Made by a program: the position numbers and the translations under genes. A stretch of DNA of 64,000 bases from Hordeum vulgare subsp. vulgare (Eukaryota > Streptophyta > Magnoliopsida > Poales > Poaceae), in assembly GCF_904849725.1 (NCBI RefSeq), contig NC_058522.1, positions 236,877,084 to 236,941,083 of the forward strand, given 5' to 3'. Below the pieces are notes generated by a model, which saw nothing but the letters and a program-made list of their open reading frames with translations, was not told the origin of the DNA and made no database searches. Positions 1-9,287 of this stretch are shown in pieces; position 1 is the first letter of the stretch, and the number at the start of each line of letters is the position of its first letter.

Positions 1-25
1 ATATCTCGCCCGAGGCGAGTTACCT

Positions 26-1233
26 TTGGATGAAGGATTGGCTCGCCAAATTGTTCGTCGAAGCAAATCCATGGTCATCATCAATGGCGAATTATATAAA
101 TGGAGCACTTCCGGGGTATTCCAACGATGCGTTTCCTCTGAAGAAGGATGCGTAATTCTAAACGACATCCATTCCGGAGATTGTGGGCATCATGACGGGT
201 CATGCTCCTTGGTTTCAAAGGCTTTCCATCATGGTTTCTTCTGGTTGACGGCTCATGCAGATGCGGAGGAGATAGTTCGTCGATGTGACAGTTGCCAGCG
301 TTATGGACGACAGGCCCATGTGCCGGCTCAAGAACTAAGGATGATACCTATTACTTGGTCTTTTGCAGTCTGGGGGTTAGACATGGTTGGCCCCTTTAAG
401 ATGTCGTCCAATAAAAAAACTCATCTGCTTGTGGCGGTTGATAAATTTACCAAGTGGTCGAAGCAGAACCTGTTGGTGCTTGTGATGCGGAGACAGCGGT
501 CAAATTCTTGAAAAAGTTGATCTTCCGGTTTGGATATCCACACAACATTATTACTGATAATGGTACTAATCAATCACAAGGGGCGATGCAGGAGTTTTGT
601 CATCGTGAGCACATCCGACTTGATGTCTCTGCAGTGGCTCATCCACAATCTAATGGGCAGGCCGAACGGGCGAATCAGGAAGTGTTGCGAGGAATCAAAC
701 CCCGACTCATGGTTCCCCTGGAACGCACCCCAGGGTGTTGGGTTGAGGAGTTGCCTTCAGTAATATGGAGCATCCGGACCACCCCAAAACCATTCTACGG
801 GTTTTACTCCCTTTTTCTCGTATATGGAGCAGAAGCTGTTCTTCCCACTGACATTAGGCATGACTCGCCCAGAGTTGCCGCTTATGTGGAACAGGACAAC
901 GAGTTGGCGCGTCAAGATTCTTTGGACACTTTGGAGGAAGCACGCGATTTGGCTGCCGCTCGATCGACAATTTATCAGCAGGACTTGCGGCATTATCACA
1001 GCCGCCGGGTCAAGAGCCGAACCTTTCAGGAGGGCGATTTAGTGCTTCGATTGATACAAGATCGCATTGGCATGCATAAGTTATCACCACCATGGGAAGG
1101 ACCGTTCGTCGTCAGCAAAAGCCTTCACAACGGGTCGTACTATCTGGTGGATCTGTGGCCTGATCGGCCAACCACGGAGGCTGAGTCAACTCGCCTCTGG
1201 AACATAGCCCACTTGCGGCCTTATTACACTTGA
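26..1233 (+). pseudogene. Integrase of element A (C-terminal polyprotein, one frameshift)
   Basis: This is the retroviral-type integrase that would join element DNA into the host chromosome. In order there is an HHCC zinc finger (GDCGHHDGS, then CDSCQRY near 180-300), the catalytic core with the first Asp in GLDMVGPF (about 375-400), the second in ITDNGTN (about 553-573) and the Glu in QAERANQ (about 658-680), then a C-terminal part ending LRPYYT before the stop at 1231-1233. The frame breaks at about 456-460, where one G appears missing after TKW, so it reads as two overlapping frames (26-511 and 454-1233). All three DDE residues survive. The integrase of element C is clearly homologous. Confidence 0.88.
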
Positions 1234-2297
1234 GTTATTAGCTCTGCTTTTTGTAAGTTTTTCATTTTTTATGAAGCAATAAAATTGATGCCTCCAAGCA
1301 TGGGGGTTTTCCTGCTTTTTCATCTTATTGAAAGTATGGATCTTTATTTTGCTCTTCAACAAGTCGCCCAAGCATGGACGCTATCCATACCAAAGAGCAT
1401 AAGTCGCCATGATGCGCTTATTACAAAACTGGGTATCGATAAGCCAAAGAGGATCGAAGTCACTACAAGGCACGCGATTCAAACATGGGCGCCTTATATG
1501 ATTCTGTGGATTAGGCCGGCTTACTTGGGGATAGTTTGTTCTCAAGTCGTTTTGTGGTAATAGTGTATACGCTTCTACAATCCTATGACCTGTCTTTCCC
1601 TTAATCATAGGTCACTTGGGGGCTTCCTCTCACTGAGATCAGCCTTACAACCCATTTGGCCTGCGAAAAATTACCACATTACAAATGGTTATAGTCGACT
1701 GTGTGTTGGCCGAATTGCCATATGGACCCATGAACTCTTGGTGAGTTACTCCGCTTTATGGACCCTGAACTCGCCTTGGTTAAAACATGTCTGGTACCGG
1801 CTAGCGCCCCACATGGAAAATAGAGAAACCATTGGTTCACTGAACCCGCTTCACTGAAGCTTGACTCGTGCCTCATCAGCCGGTCTAAATACTTGAGCTT
1901 TTATACAAAAGTATCCCTCGGGTAGCACTTGAGTTTATATAACTCGTCCTATCCTGTCGCGACCTGATGAGCCGACGAAATTGTTATTTTTACCTTCCTG
2001 GCACTGCCACAAGGTTTTTCAGATTTTTTCTCACTCGCCTTAACATCTTGAGTCGGTTATTGTTTATTATCATCCATTACTCACTGAGATGGTTTGATAT
2101 ATGTTTTTAAGCCTAACTGGTTGATGATCAAAATCATTATAGCCACGGCGGGTCAAGCATCATAAAACGCCCTGAGGGCGAGTAAAGCATTATAAGGCAC
2201 CCTAAGGGCGACATAAGGGTTTTCAAGACATCACAGAAGCAGTTTGATCTCTATAAAAGACTTATTACATGGCTCTTATGGCCAAATCCATGAAGGA
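1234..2297. other. Non-coding 3' region of element A between integrase and antisense gene
   Basis: No supported reading frame is present. There is a purine-rich CACTTGGGGGCTT motif near 1613-1625, like the polypurine-type motifs seen elsewhere in this element, and a roughly 30-bp imperfect direct duplication (2156-2217) with cores CGCCCTGAGGGCGA and CACCCTAAGGGCGA. It is taken to be the sense 3' UTR and the region downstream of the antisense gene. Confidence 0.6.
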
Positions 2298-5200
2298 TTA
2301 TTCTACTGATGACCTCGGGTCAGCCTGCTTCGAGCTCTGGCCAACTTCAGTTTGCAAGTCGCCTAGTACCCAGTTACACTGGGATAATGCGGCCAACTCA
2401 TCTTCATCGTTCAGCACTGATGAGAGATCCACCTCCAAGTTAAAAGGGTTCTTGGGTCGACGCGGAGTTAAGCTGGTTGTCACAAAGGTTGGCGGATTAA
2501 TTTTCTTGTTCTTGTCGTCATAGGCGGCTTGATATTTTGATAAATCCAAGCTTGCTGCAAGTTGAGTCGCCGCCAAACGGGATTCTTTGACAACATGCTA
2601 GTAATCCTCTTGAGCAAATTCTGACCCGTCATCCTTGAGCTGGGGAAAGCCTGCCGCTACTTCTTCAGGTTTTAATTCTGGAGCATATGCCAGACACCGA
2701 CTCAGCGTAGTCAGTGCCCCTTTTTGGGCAGCTAACGGGGTTAGCTCACCAATGTGAGGAGGAAGAGTGGATAAGCAGCCAAGCATCTTCTTTATTGATG
2801 TTATGGGTTCCTTAGCACCAATCACTGCTTTCACGGTCATCACACTTCTGGTATACAGCTGCTCTGTTAACGTGTAAATCGCCTTCAGCATCAGGAGACA
2901 GTCGTTCTGAAGATTGGCAGCTCTTGGACCTACAAAAGGAATAATGATGATCAGTAACTTCTACATACTAAGTTATTTATTTACAAAGTGCAAGGTAAGG
3001 GTTTTGTTTTTAGCGAATATAGCTTGTGCCATGTTGGAGATATTTCGCTTTAAGCCAGCCAGCTCTTGTTGCATGGTATCCAACTTAGCTTCAGCTTTTT
3101 CTGCTTGCTTTACCAGGGCATCTTGATCAGCTTGAGCCTTTTTTTAAGTCGGCTTTCAGCTTCTCCATCTCAGATAAGATCATTTGACATTTTTCTTCTG
3201 ATTTTGCCCGTGCATCTTGTTGATCAGCTAAATTTTTCTTTAAATCGCCAAATGCTGATTCAACTTGGGTAAGTGATTCCTGTCAAAATATATTATGAAG
3301 GGGCAAGTCTCAGAATTATTGCAAGCAACATCCCTGACACTTGGGGGCTAATGTATAATTTTTTAGACCAAATTATACAGTATCAAGACCCGGCTCACCT
3401 TTTTACAGATGACCCGGCCCTTGGGGGTTACAGGTCGAAAGTTTTCTTCAATTATCAAGACCCGGCTCATCTTTTGACAGATGACCCGACCCTTGGGGGC
3501 TACAGGTCGAAAGTTTTCTTCAATTATCAAGACCCGGCTCATCTTTTTATAGATGACCCGGCCCTTGGGGGTTACAGGTCGAAAGTTTTCTTCAGATTAT
3601 CAAGACCCGAGTCATCTTTTTAGAGACGACCCGGCCCTTGGGGGTTATAGGTCGAAAGTTTTCTTCAAAGTATCAAAGACCCGTGTCATCTTTTTGCATA
3701 TAACCCGGCCCTTGGGGGTTAATGAGGATAATACAATATGCAGTAAGGCGTACCTCATGTCTGTTTTTCATCATGAGGAGCAGACTCTTTTCCATTTCGT
3801 AACTCGCCTCCAGGCGACTTACAAAGCTGGAGCAAAGTTCTCTGAATTCAAGATTCTCATACTGGGAGAGCTTAGCCTTGGAAAGTTCATACTCAATAGA
3901 AGGTTGAGTCGATGATGATACATGCTTCGACAGAACTGCTGAGGCCGGCTTAGAAAAGCGAGTACCAGTGATTACCACATCATCTGGATCTTCTGCCGTT
4001 TTCAATGGACTTGGCGGATTAGGCGTTTCCATGGTTTCCTTGGGCGAGTTCGGGAGATCTAGTTGATCTTCAGGCTTATCTTTGGCCGACTTATCCTGAA
4101 TCGGGGCAGATTTTTCAATAGGCTCTAAAGTTGTAATGGGAGTTGACCAGCCAGTTTTCCTCTTCTTTGCTTGAGACCTAAAAGGAAAAGGGGTGCATTT
4201 AAAAACATACATTATTATAATCAGGACAATGTAAGTATTATAAAGGACTTACCCTGGAACGCGGATCATCCGCGGAAGCGCTGACATCACTGAGTCGCCT
4301 GATGAAGGAGGAGAATTCTGCAAAAGTAACACTTCAATATATGAGCGAGTTATAAGTATGATCCAAAAGGAAATGAAAAAAGATGCTATTAAAAAGGTAC
4401 CTCATTTGCCTCTTCTTGGTTTTCGTTGGTAACCCGGACACAAAGTCTCCAGAATGACTCCGAGTTTTCCGATTGGAAGCATGTTGCGCTTTCTTCAAAA
4501 GGAAATTAGGATCCAAACAAGCATTTGGGTGAGAGAAGGGAACTTTCCCACAAATCCGCCTGGCCAGCTTAGGTGGAGGAGAAGATGAGTCGGAGGAAAC
4601 AGAAATTACCTCTACGGAGTCTTCCTGGCTTTCATTGTCCTCGTTCTACACAAGAGATACGGAGGTGTAAACACAAAATTATAACAATGAATGGCGAGTT
4701 AAAGAAGATGGATTTTTACCTCTGAAAGTACGTCGCCGACTTGGGATTCGTCGGCGCCAGACGGCTCGGTAACGGCGGCTTTGCCTTTACCCTTGGATTT
4801 CTTCTTTGAGGGCGGCCTGGCTTGCTTCAGGGCCATCTTTTTTGGCCTCCTGGACCAGAATTTGTCACCCTTCTGAAATGGCGTTTTTATTATGAGAATC
4901 ATAGCTCAAATAAGTCGGGAGGAATAAAGTAAAGGCGGGTTCAGTGATTACCTTTGGTGCCGGGTTGATCTTGCAAAATGGCTTAACACCTATTTGGCCA
5001 CACTTGGCCAAGGGCTTGCTGGTCAATTTCTTGATGATAGAGACGATGTCGTTTTTTGTCAGTGCTGTATGGAAATAACACTGGGGATGGTCCAAAGTAC
5101 CATCAAACTCACACATTAATCCATCCCGACGACTTAAGGGGAGGATGCGCATTCAACCCAGCAGCGGATTAAGTCGACCCCAGTAAGGCCGTTGTTTGTC

Positions 5201-5835
5201 ACAGATCTTAACTCAGACAGTACAGGGATAAGATCTGACTCGTCTTCTTCGGTAAGCTTGTTTGGGAGTTTGAAGTTTGTTGGAAGGCGCTCCTCCCTAT
5301 AGCCAAGGAGCTTGTTCTCACCCTCAGGAGAAGTTTCCTGGCAGTAAAACCAAGATTCGCCCCAGCCTTTGGGATGGCTTGGCATGGCGAATGACGGGAA
5401 TGGACTGTCCCTACGGCGTTGAACATTGACGCCTCCAAGTTCCAAGCTAGGGCCGTTGGAAAATTCTGTCTGGCGATTCGAATGAAAGAAGTACCAGAAT
5501 AAAGGAACTGAAGGTTCCTTCCGCAAGTAGGCTTCACAGAACACTTGGAAGTGACATAGGTTGCTCATCGAGTTAGGCCCTAAGTCTTGGAGGCGGACAT
5601 TCATAAAGGTCATGGCGTCTCTGAGAAATTTTGATCCAGGCGGCTTAAAACCCCGTTCGAGGTGCTCAACAAAAACAACTATTTCTCCTTCCTTTGGGTT
5701 GGGAATCTCTTCTCCCAACCTGGAACGCCAACCGACAACCTCTTTGGGATCAAGATTCCCCGTCTTCACACAGTTGTTGAGAAGAGTTTCATCAACCTTG
5801 GTTGGAAGCCAATCAGCTTTGAAAACGGCACCCAT
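2298..5835 (-). pseudogene. Antisense multi-exon gene of Tat element A (putative gypsy-type transposon domain plus coiled coil)
   Basis: A gene on the strand opposite to the element. Seven exons can be inferred from frame continuity and GT..AG borders: 5835-4952, 4872-4720, 4645-4401, 4317-4253, 4177-3754, 3279-about 2985 and 2929-2298. Exon 1 (start MGAVFKADWLP, with KGWGESWFYC inside) resembles the 'putative gypsy type transposon' domain common in grass Tat elements. Exons 2-5 are Lys/Ser/Pro-rich and low complexity. Exon 6 is a heptad-like coiled coil (about 90 residues). Exon 7 runs to a TAA at 2298. Damage seen: a missing base near 5142, an extra A in an A-run near 3147, and an in-frame TAG near 2598 (probably from CAG). 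Antisense frames are known in Tat/Retand elements, and their role is not established. Four short introns are about 63-80 bp. The large one (3280-3753) holds the tandem repeat. Confidence 0.72.
3381..3722 (+). repeat. Tandem repeat, five copies of a 72-73 bp unit
   Basis: Copies begin at about 3381, 3453, 3525, 3598 and 3671. Each unit runs from TATCAAGACCCGGCTC through GATGACCCGGCCCTTGGGGG to TCGAAAGTTTTCTTCA. The first three are nearly identical and the last two are more diverged. Each copy carries a CTTGGGGGTTA motif, resembling the polypurine stretch used before 3' LTRs. The array sits inside the longest intron of the antisense gene and in the 3' UTR of the sense transcript. Tandem repeats in the variable 3' region of Tat/Ogre elements are known as seeds of satellite DNA. 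Confidence 0.95.
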
Positions 5836-6826
5836 GCTACAAAGGGAGAAATTACGGGTAAATTACCTCGCCAAGCGCCTACTAAATGGTTAGAAAGATC
5901 CATTGACTCGCCAAACATTTGTCAGGTGATCAAGGGAGTTTGTTGACTCGCTAACAAAGGGCCTGGTCAGAGTACCAGGGAGATTTATAAAATTCCCACT
6001 ACTTAAGAGAGATGGTTCACGGCTTCAGAGGTGTTCGCTAAAATGGAGAAGTATGGATCTACAAACAGGTTTCATACGAAAAGTAGTAAAATATGGATCT
6101 ACGGAGCAGGCAAAAATGAACGAGAAAAACTTGGATAAAACAGCCTATGGCTAGGGTGAAAACAGTACAGTTCCTCTGACGTAACCCTTTCTAGATCTTC
6201 AAACAAAGGCTAGTCAATTTGGGGTATGGAAGATGCTGCTGTGCTTATTGTCGTCATCATGAACTGACCGGCGAATACGGAGCCGTTCAAGGTGTTCTAA
6301 GGAAATGGCGGACATGAACCTCGAGAAACTAAGATCTGCCTCTAATGGCGGAGACTGACCTGGTAATGGCGGTTGGAGGCAACCGAGGAAAGATCCGTGG
6401 CGAGTGTTGCGTGTTCGGCGGGCGTCGGAGTGCGTCGGATGCGGCGGTCGGAGACGGAGGTCTTCGGGCGGCGACGAAGCTCTCGGTGTGGTGGCGAGGA
6501 AGAAGGGGGCGACAAGACGGGTAGGTGGAAATGCGTCCTGTCTTGTCCCCCCGCCTATTTATTAAGTCAGGTGCTGGAATCAAGGTGCCATGCGCGGGAA
6601 CTGCCAACGGGATAGAGATTCACTATAATGGCGCCCAAAATTTTCGGGATATCTGTGCCGAAGGATTCGTTGGGGATCGCATCATTATCTCTTCCGAGAT
6701 TAAAGGGATAAGATGACGCAACAAACGGCGGTTTAAGTGCGGGCTGCATAATAAGGAGTGAAATGAGTCGCCTCTCACTGGATGAAAATATTGGCATGAA
6801 ACAATTCAAGTCAATCTGGGGCCTAA
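5836..6826. other. Antisense leader and 3' UTR of element A, ending in a polypurine-like tract
   Basis: No convincing sense coding sequence is present. The GC-rich stretch 6370-6530 looks like a 5' leader of the antisense gene. Immediately before the 3' LTR is the short purine-rich stretch TCTGGGGCCTAA (about 6815-6826), the expected place for the plus-strand priming polypurine tract, though it is a weak one. Confidence 0.5.
6555..6564 (-). promoter_or_regulatory. Possible TATA box of the antisense gene of element A
   Basis: On the minus strand TAATAAATAG is followed by a GC-rich leader, about 720 bp upstream of the antisense ATG at 5835. Spacing to the ATG leaves room for a leader intron (an acceptor-like TTTGTAG ends directly before the ATG). 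This is positional inference only. Confidence 0.3.
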
Positions 6827-7336
6827 TGTTGGGGATATTATCTATTGGGTAACCCGCCCTAGTTGGGCCGGGGCACCAAGCTGGCGACTCATCCTCAAAG
6901 TGGTTCAGGCTTGGGCCCTGAGAGGCCAGGAGCCAGATGGCGGTTCGAAGATCTTTGGGAGGAATCCATCGATGGTAAGATCTCCAAGTCTTAGAAAGAT
7001 GGCGACTTAGAGATAGAAAGAATCATGATTTGTGTAAAGGCAAGGACTCTTGTAAACCCTAAGGGCTCGACCGGTATAACAAGGCGAGTCCCAGGGAAGG
7101 AGGGGGCGGATTAGAAATCATCGAGGACTAGGTCAGGCGAGTTATGCCCCCTTGTAATCAAAACACCATCAATACAAACACGAAGCAGGACGTAGGCCTT
7201 TACCTCCTAACGAGGGGCCGTACCTGTGTAAATCTCTGTCTCGTTCCTGAATAACCCCTTTGAGTCGCCACCAAGGTACGATGGCTCCAACACTAAGTCC
7301 TTTCACGAGGACATATGCCGTGACAAAACCATGACA
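6827..7336 (+). repeat. 3' LTR of element A (about 510 bp)
   Basis: It starts TGTTGGGGATATTATC and ends TGACAAAACCATGACA, giving TG..CA ends. The LTR of element C (18234-18769, opposite strand) has matching ends, which fixes both borders. Sequence after 7336 is a different element's gag frame. Confidence 0.88.
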
Positions 7337-7744
7337 CATTGCTTCAAAGTTCTCCCACCACAGATTGGCGGGTCCTTCCAGAAAGTACGCTGCAAAGGTC
7401 ACCTTGTTGGCCTCAGAAACATTTGCAGAGCGAATCTTGCGCGATATACTGCACAACCAATCATCAGCGTCGAGGGGATCGACAGAGTGATGTAACTTTG
7501 GAGGATTCAGCTTCACAAAGTCATTGAGGGACACTGCATCATTCCTAGGCTGACGAGCCGTATTTTTCTCAATATGCTCTAATAGACGGCTGGTCTCCCT
7601 TTTGTTTCTCTCTACCTCAAGCATAACTTCCGCCAGAGAGGGCGGGTGAGGCAGTTCCTCCTGCGATGCTTGACTACCCTCTCCTTGCTCATGAGCAGGG
7701 GCACGGTTCAACCTGGTGAACACCATCATGACAAACAAACTCAC
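7337..7744 (-). pseudogene. gag N-terminal part of element B, interrupted by element A
   Basis: Capsid-type gag start. The protein most likely begins at the second in-frame ATG (MVFTRLNRAP, near 7729), like the MVNATRN start of the gag in H. A helical segment rich in charged residues (EVERNKRETSRLLEHIEK) is followed by the conserved gag patch VDPLDADDW and then FLEGPANLWWENFEAM, the hallmark of plant gypsy capsids. The matching H sequence has TDPLDADDW and GGMARAWWDGF. The frame then passes into the LTR of A, so residues after position about 7337 are foreign. Confidence 0.85.
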
Positions 7745-8072
7745 AACTTAGACCAATATCAACATCAACACTAACTATGGATTAAGAATGTACTGAACAC
7801 ATGGAATGCGGAAATGAACATCCGAACAACATGGTAACAAGCAACTCCTATATATACACCATGCTTCATACACACCATTAGATAGTTCAGTACAACCTTA
7901 ACCGAAGAGCAAACTACTGAAAACATGAAACTACTCATCAGAGGCTTTCCAAGCTTCCTATACATTATTTATCTATGCCTTCGGAATTCATCTCACGACA
8001 CAAGCATACTCCACAAGACACATAGGACTTTGGAAGTATAACCACTACCATACTATCCTTCCACTCACGGGT
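7745..8072 (-). other. Spacer between pre-gag ORF and gag in element B
   Basis: AT-rich sequence with no reading frame of note. H has a comparable spacer of about 290 bp at the same place (51075-51362), supporting a shared layout of LTR, pre-gag ORF, spacer and gag. Confidence 0.6.
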
Positions 8073-8846
8073 TCAGGCATCCGCATAGAACATCTCATAA
8101 AGATTGCCTCCATGGCCTGGGAGCTCAACCTGCGGATCAGGAAATACTCCAGCCTGAGACCCCTGGGATCCGTAAGGACACGGGTGTGGCCTTGGTCCCC
8201 TGACTGGTGGTAGTAGAGGTCCGCGAAGAGGGGTGACTCCTCCTATAGCAGGCCAGTCAACATGAGCCGGAAGATGGGTCCTAACAGGGTTCAGTAGCTC
8301 CATATCTCCATACCCTGTCTGGACTACATGTGCCAGGTGTGTCAAAGCCGTCCACGGACGGGCACGTGTAGCATAGAGCTCCATACGAAGGGCACGAGCA
8401 TCCCTGTCTCTATTCTCTAGCATCTCAGCAGTGGACTGCAGCAGCGAATCCTCCATAGAGGATTCAAAGTATACCCCACTGAGGTATCCTTCTTCACCTG
8501 GCTGAGAGGCAGGAACATAGCAGAACTCTGAATTCTGCAGCAGTGCATGTCTAGCCCTCATGATGGTTAGCATTGAATAGGCAGCATTTTGTACTGCCAT
8601 GTCAACAGTGACCCCCAATCCATAAGACCAATGGATCGGCTCCTCTGCTCCAGGGTAATCTGGGAATACCCTAACAGTGCAGAGGTACTGACTCTGATTA
8701 AAATCCCGGTATTGCTCCTCCACTGTGTACTCTGGGTACCAGCGGTAACCGGATACCGACATCATCCTGACTAGCATGGCCGTATGACCTGGCACATCAA
8801 TGCGCCTATTCCGACGAACCACCTGACGAGAAGGAAGGCCAGACAT
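8073..8846 (-). CDS. Extra ORF upstream of gag in element B (257 aa, dsRNA-binding-fold-like N-terminal half)
   Basis: An uninterrupted 257-residue frame between the primer site and gag, so gag is the second frame of the internal region. Function is unknown. Residues about 30-95 have the order PEY, YLCTVRV, a loop of about 15 residues, GLGVT, then AVQNAAYSML, which looks like the beta-beta-beta-alpha half of a double-stranded-RNA-binding domain. The Lys-Lys-x-Ala-Lys cluster such domains use to grip RNA is absent (VDMAVQ instead). The C-terminal half is Pro/Gly-rich and ends EMFYADA. The pre-gag frame of H (50292-51074) shares the same central pattern. This is the only long fully open frame in this left part of the window. 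Fold assignment is my inference; no database search was possible. Confidence 0.7.
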   Translation of the reverse strand: MSGLPSRQVVRRNRRIDVPGHTAMLVRMMSVSGYRWYPEYTVEEQYRDFNQSQYLCTVRVFPDYPGAEEPIHWSYGLGVTVDMAVQNAAYSMLTIMRARHALLQNSEFCYVPASQPGEEGYLSGVYFESSMEDSLLQSTAEMLENRDRDARALRMELYATRARPWTALTHLAHVVQTGYGDMELLNPVRTHLPAHVDWPAIGGVTPLRGPLLPPVRGPRPHPCPYGSQGSQAGVFPDPQVELPGHGGNLYEMFYADA

Positions 8847-9270
8847 CTGAAAATAGAGAGTAATGCAAAAGCATCAGAGCTCTGAAGACAAAATTGGGCG
8901 GCATAACGGCTGTAAATGATCAAAACAATTTTGAGACAACCTATAAAATAGAATAGCGTAACCACTCAAATACCAAGTTCAATTCCATGGTCATCAAAAC
9001 TTACTTTCTTTTCCTTGGAATGAAAGAAACCCGAAGTAACTCTCGACCCGTTGTCCTATAATCTACCGATCGGAAGCACGAGCCTAAGAGAAAGATAAGT
9101 AACCTAGTCCTTAATCCCCGCAGAAAAGACAAGGATGACCAGAATAGAATAATTAAAGAAGAGAAGCAAGAATCTTACGTTCCCTTTCACAAACAATTCC
9201 CTTATGTATAACTAAAGCAATTCTAGACTCAACTGCGACCAGTTTGGCTTAGTAATCCTCCAGTTAACCT
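8847..9270 (-). other. 5' leader of element B
   Basis: AT-rich untranslated leader between the primer site and the extra ORF. No frame or clear structure was seen. Confidence 0.6.
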
Positions 9271-9283
9271 GGCTCTGATACCA
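9271..9283 (-). promoter_or_regulatory. Primer binding site of element B (initiator Met tRNA)
   Basis: On the minus strand TGGTATCAGAGCC follows the LTR end by four bases. It is the standard complement of the plant initiator methionine tRNA 3' end used to prime minus-strand DNA synthesis. Confidence 0.93.
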
Positions 9284-9287
9284 ACGC

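Larger units (their letters stand above)
1..7336 (+). mobile_element. Element A: Ty3/gypsy, Tat lineage, 3' part (5' part lies left of the window)
   Basis: This is the 3' half of a gypsy retrotransposon reading left to right: integrase (26-1233), a long 3' region carrying an antisense gene (5835-2298), and a 3' LTR (6827-7336). An antisense gene between integrase and the 3' LTR, together with an LTR that starts TGTTGGGGATATT, fits the Tat/Retand lineage of plant gypsy elements. The LTR end abuts a gag frame of element B at 7337, so A inserted into B's gag. The 5' LTR, gag, protease and RT of A are outside the window. The exact family name is not assigned. Confidence 0.85.

Noticed and set aside
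3381..3722. Tandem units considered as a CRISPR array
   Set aside because: Units are contiguous 72-bp repeats without unique spacers, in a plant retrotransposon.
7169..7336. Extension of the B gag frame to 7169
   Set aside because: The frame crosses into the LTR of element A; the last 56 codons are LTR sequence.
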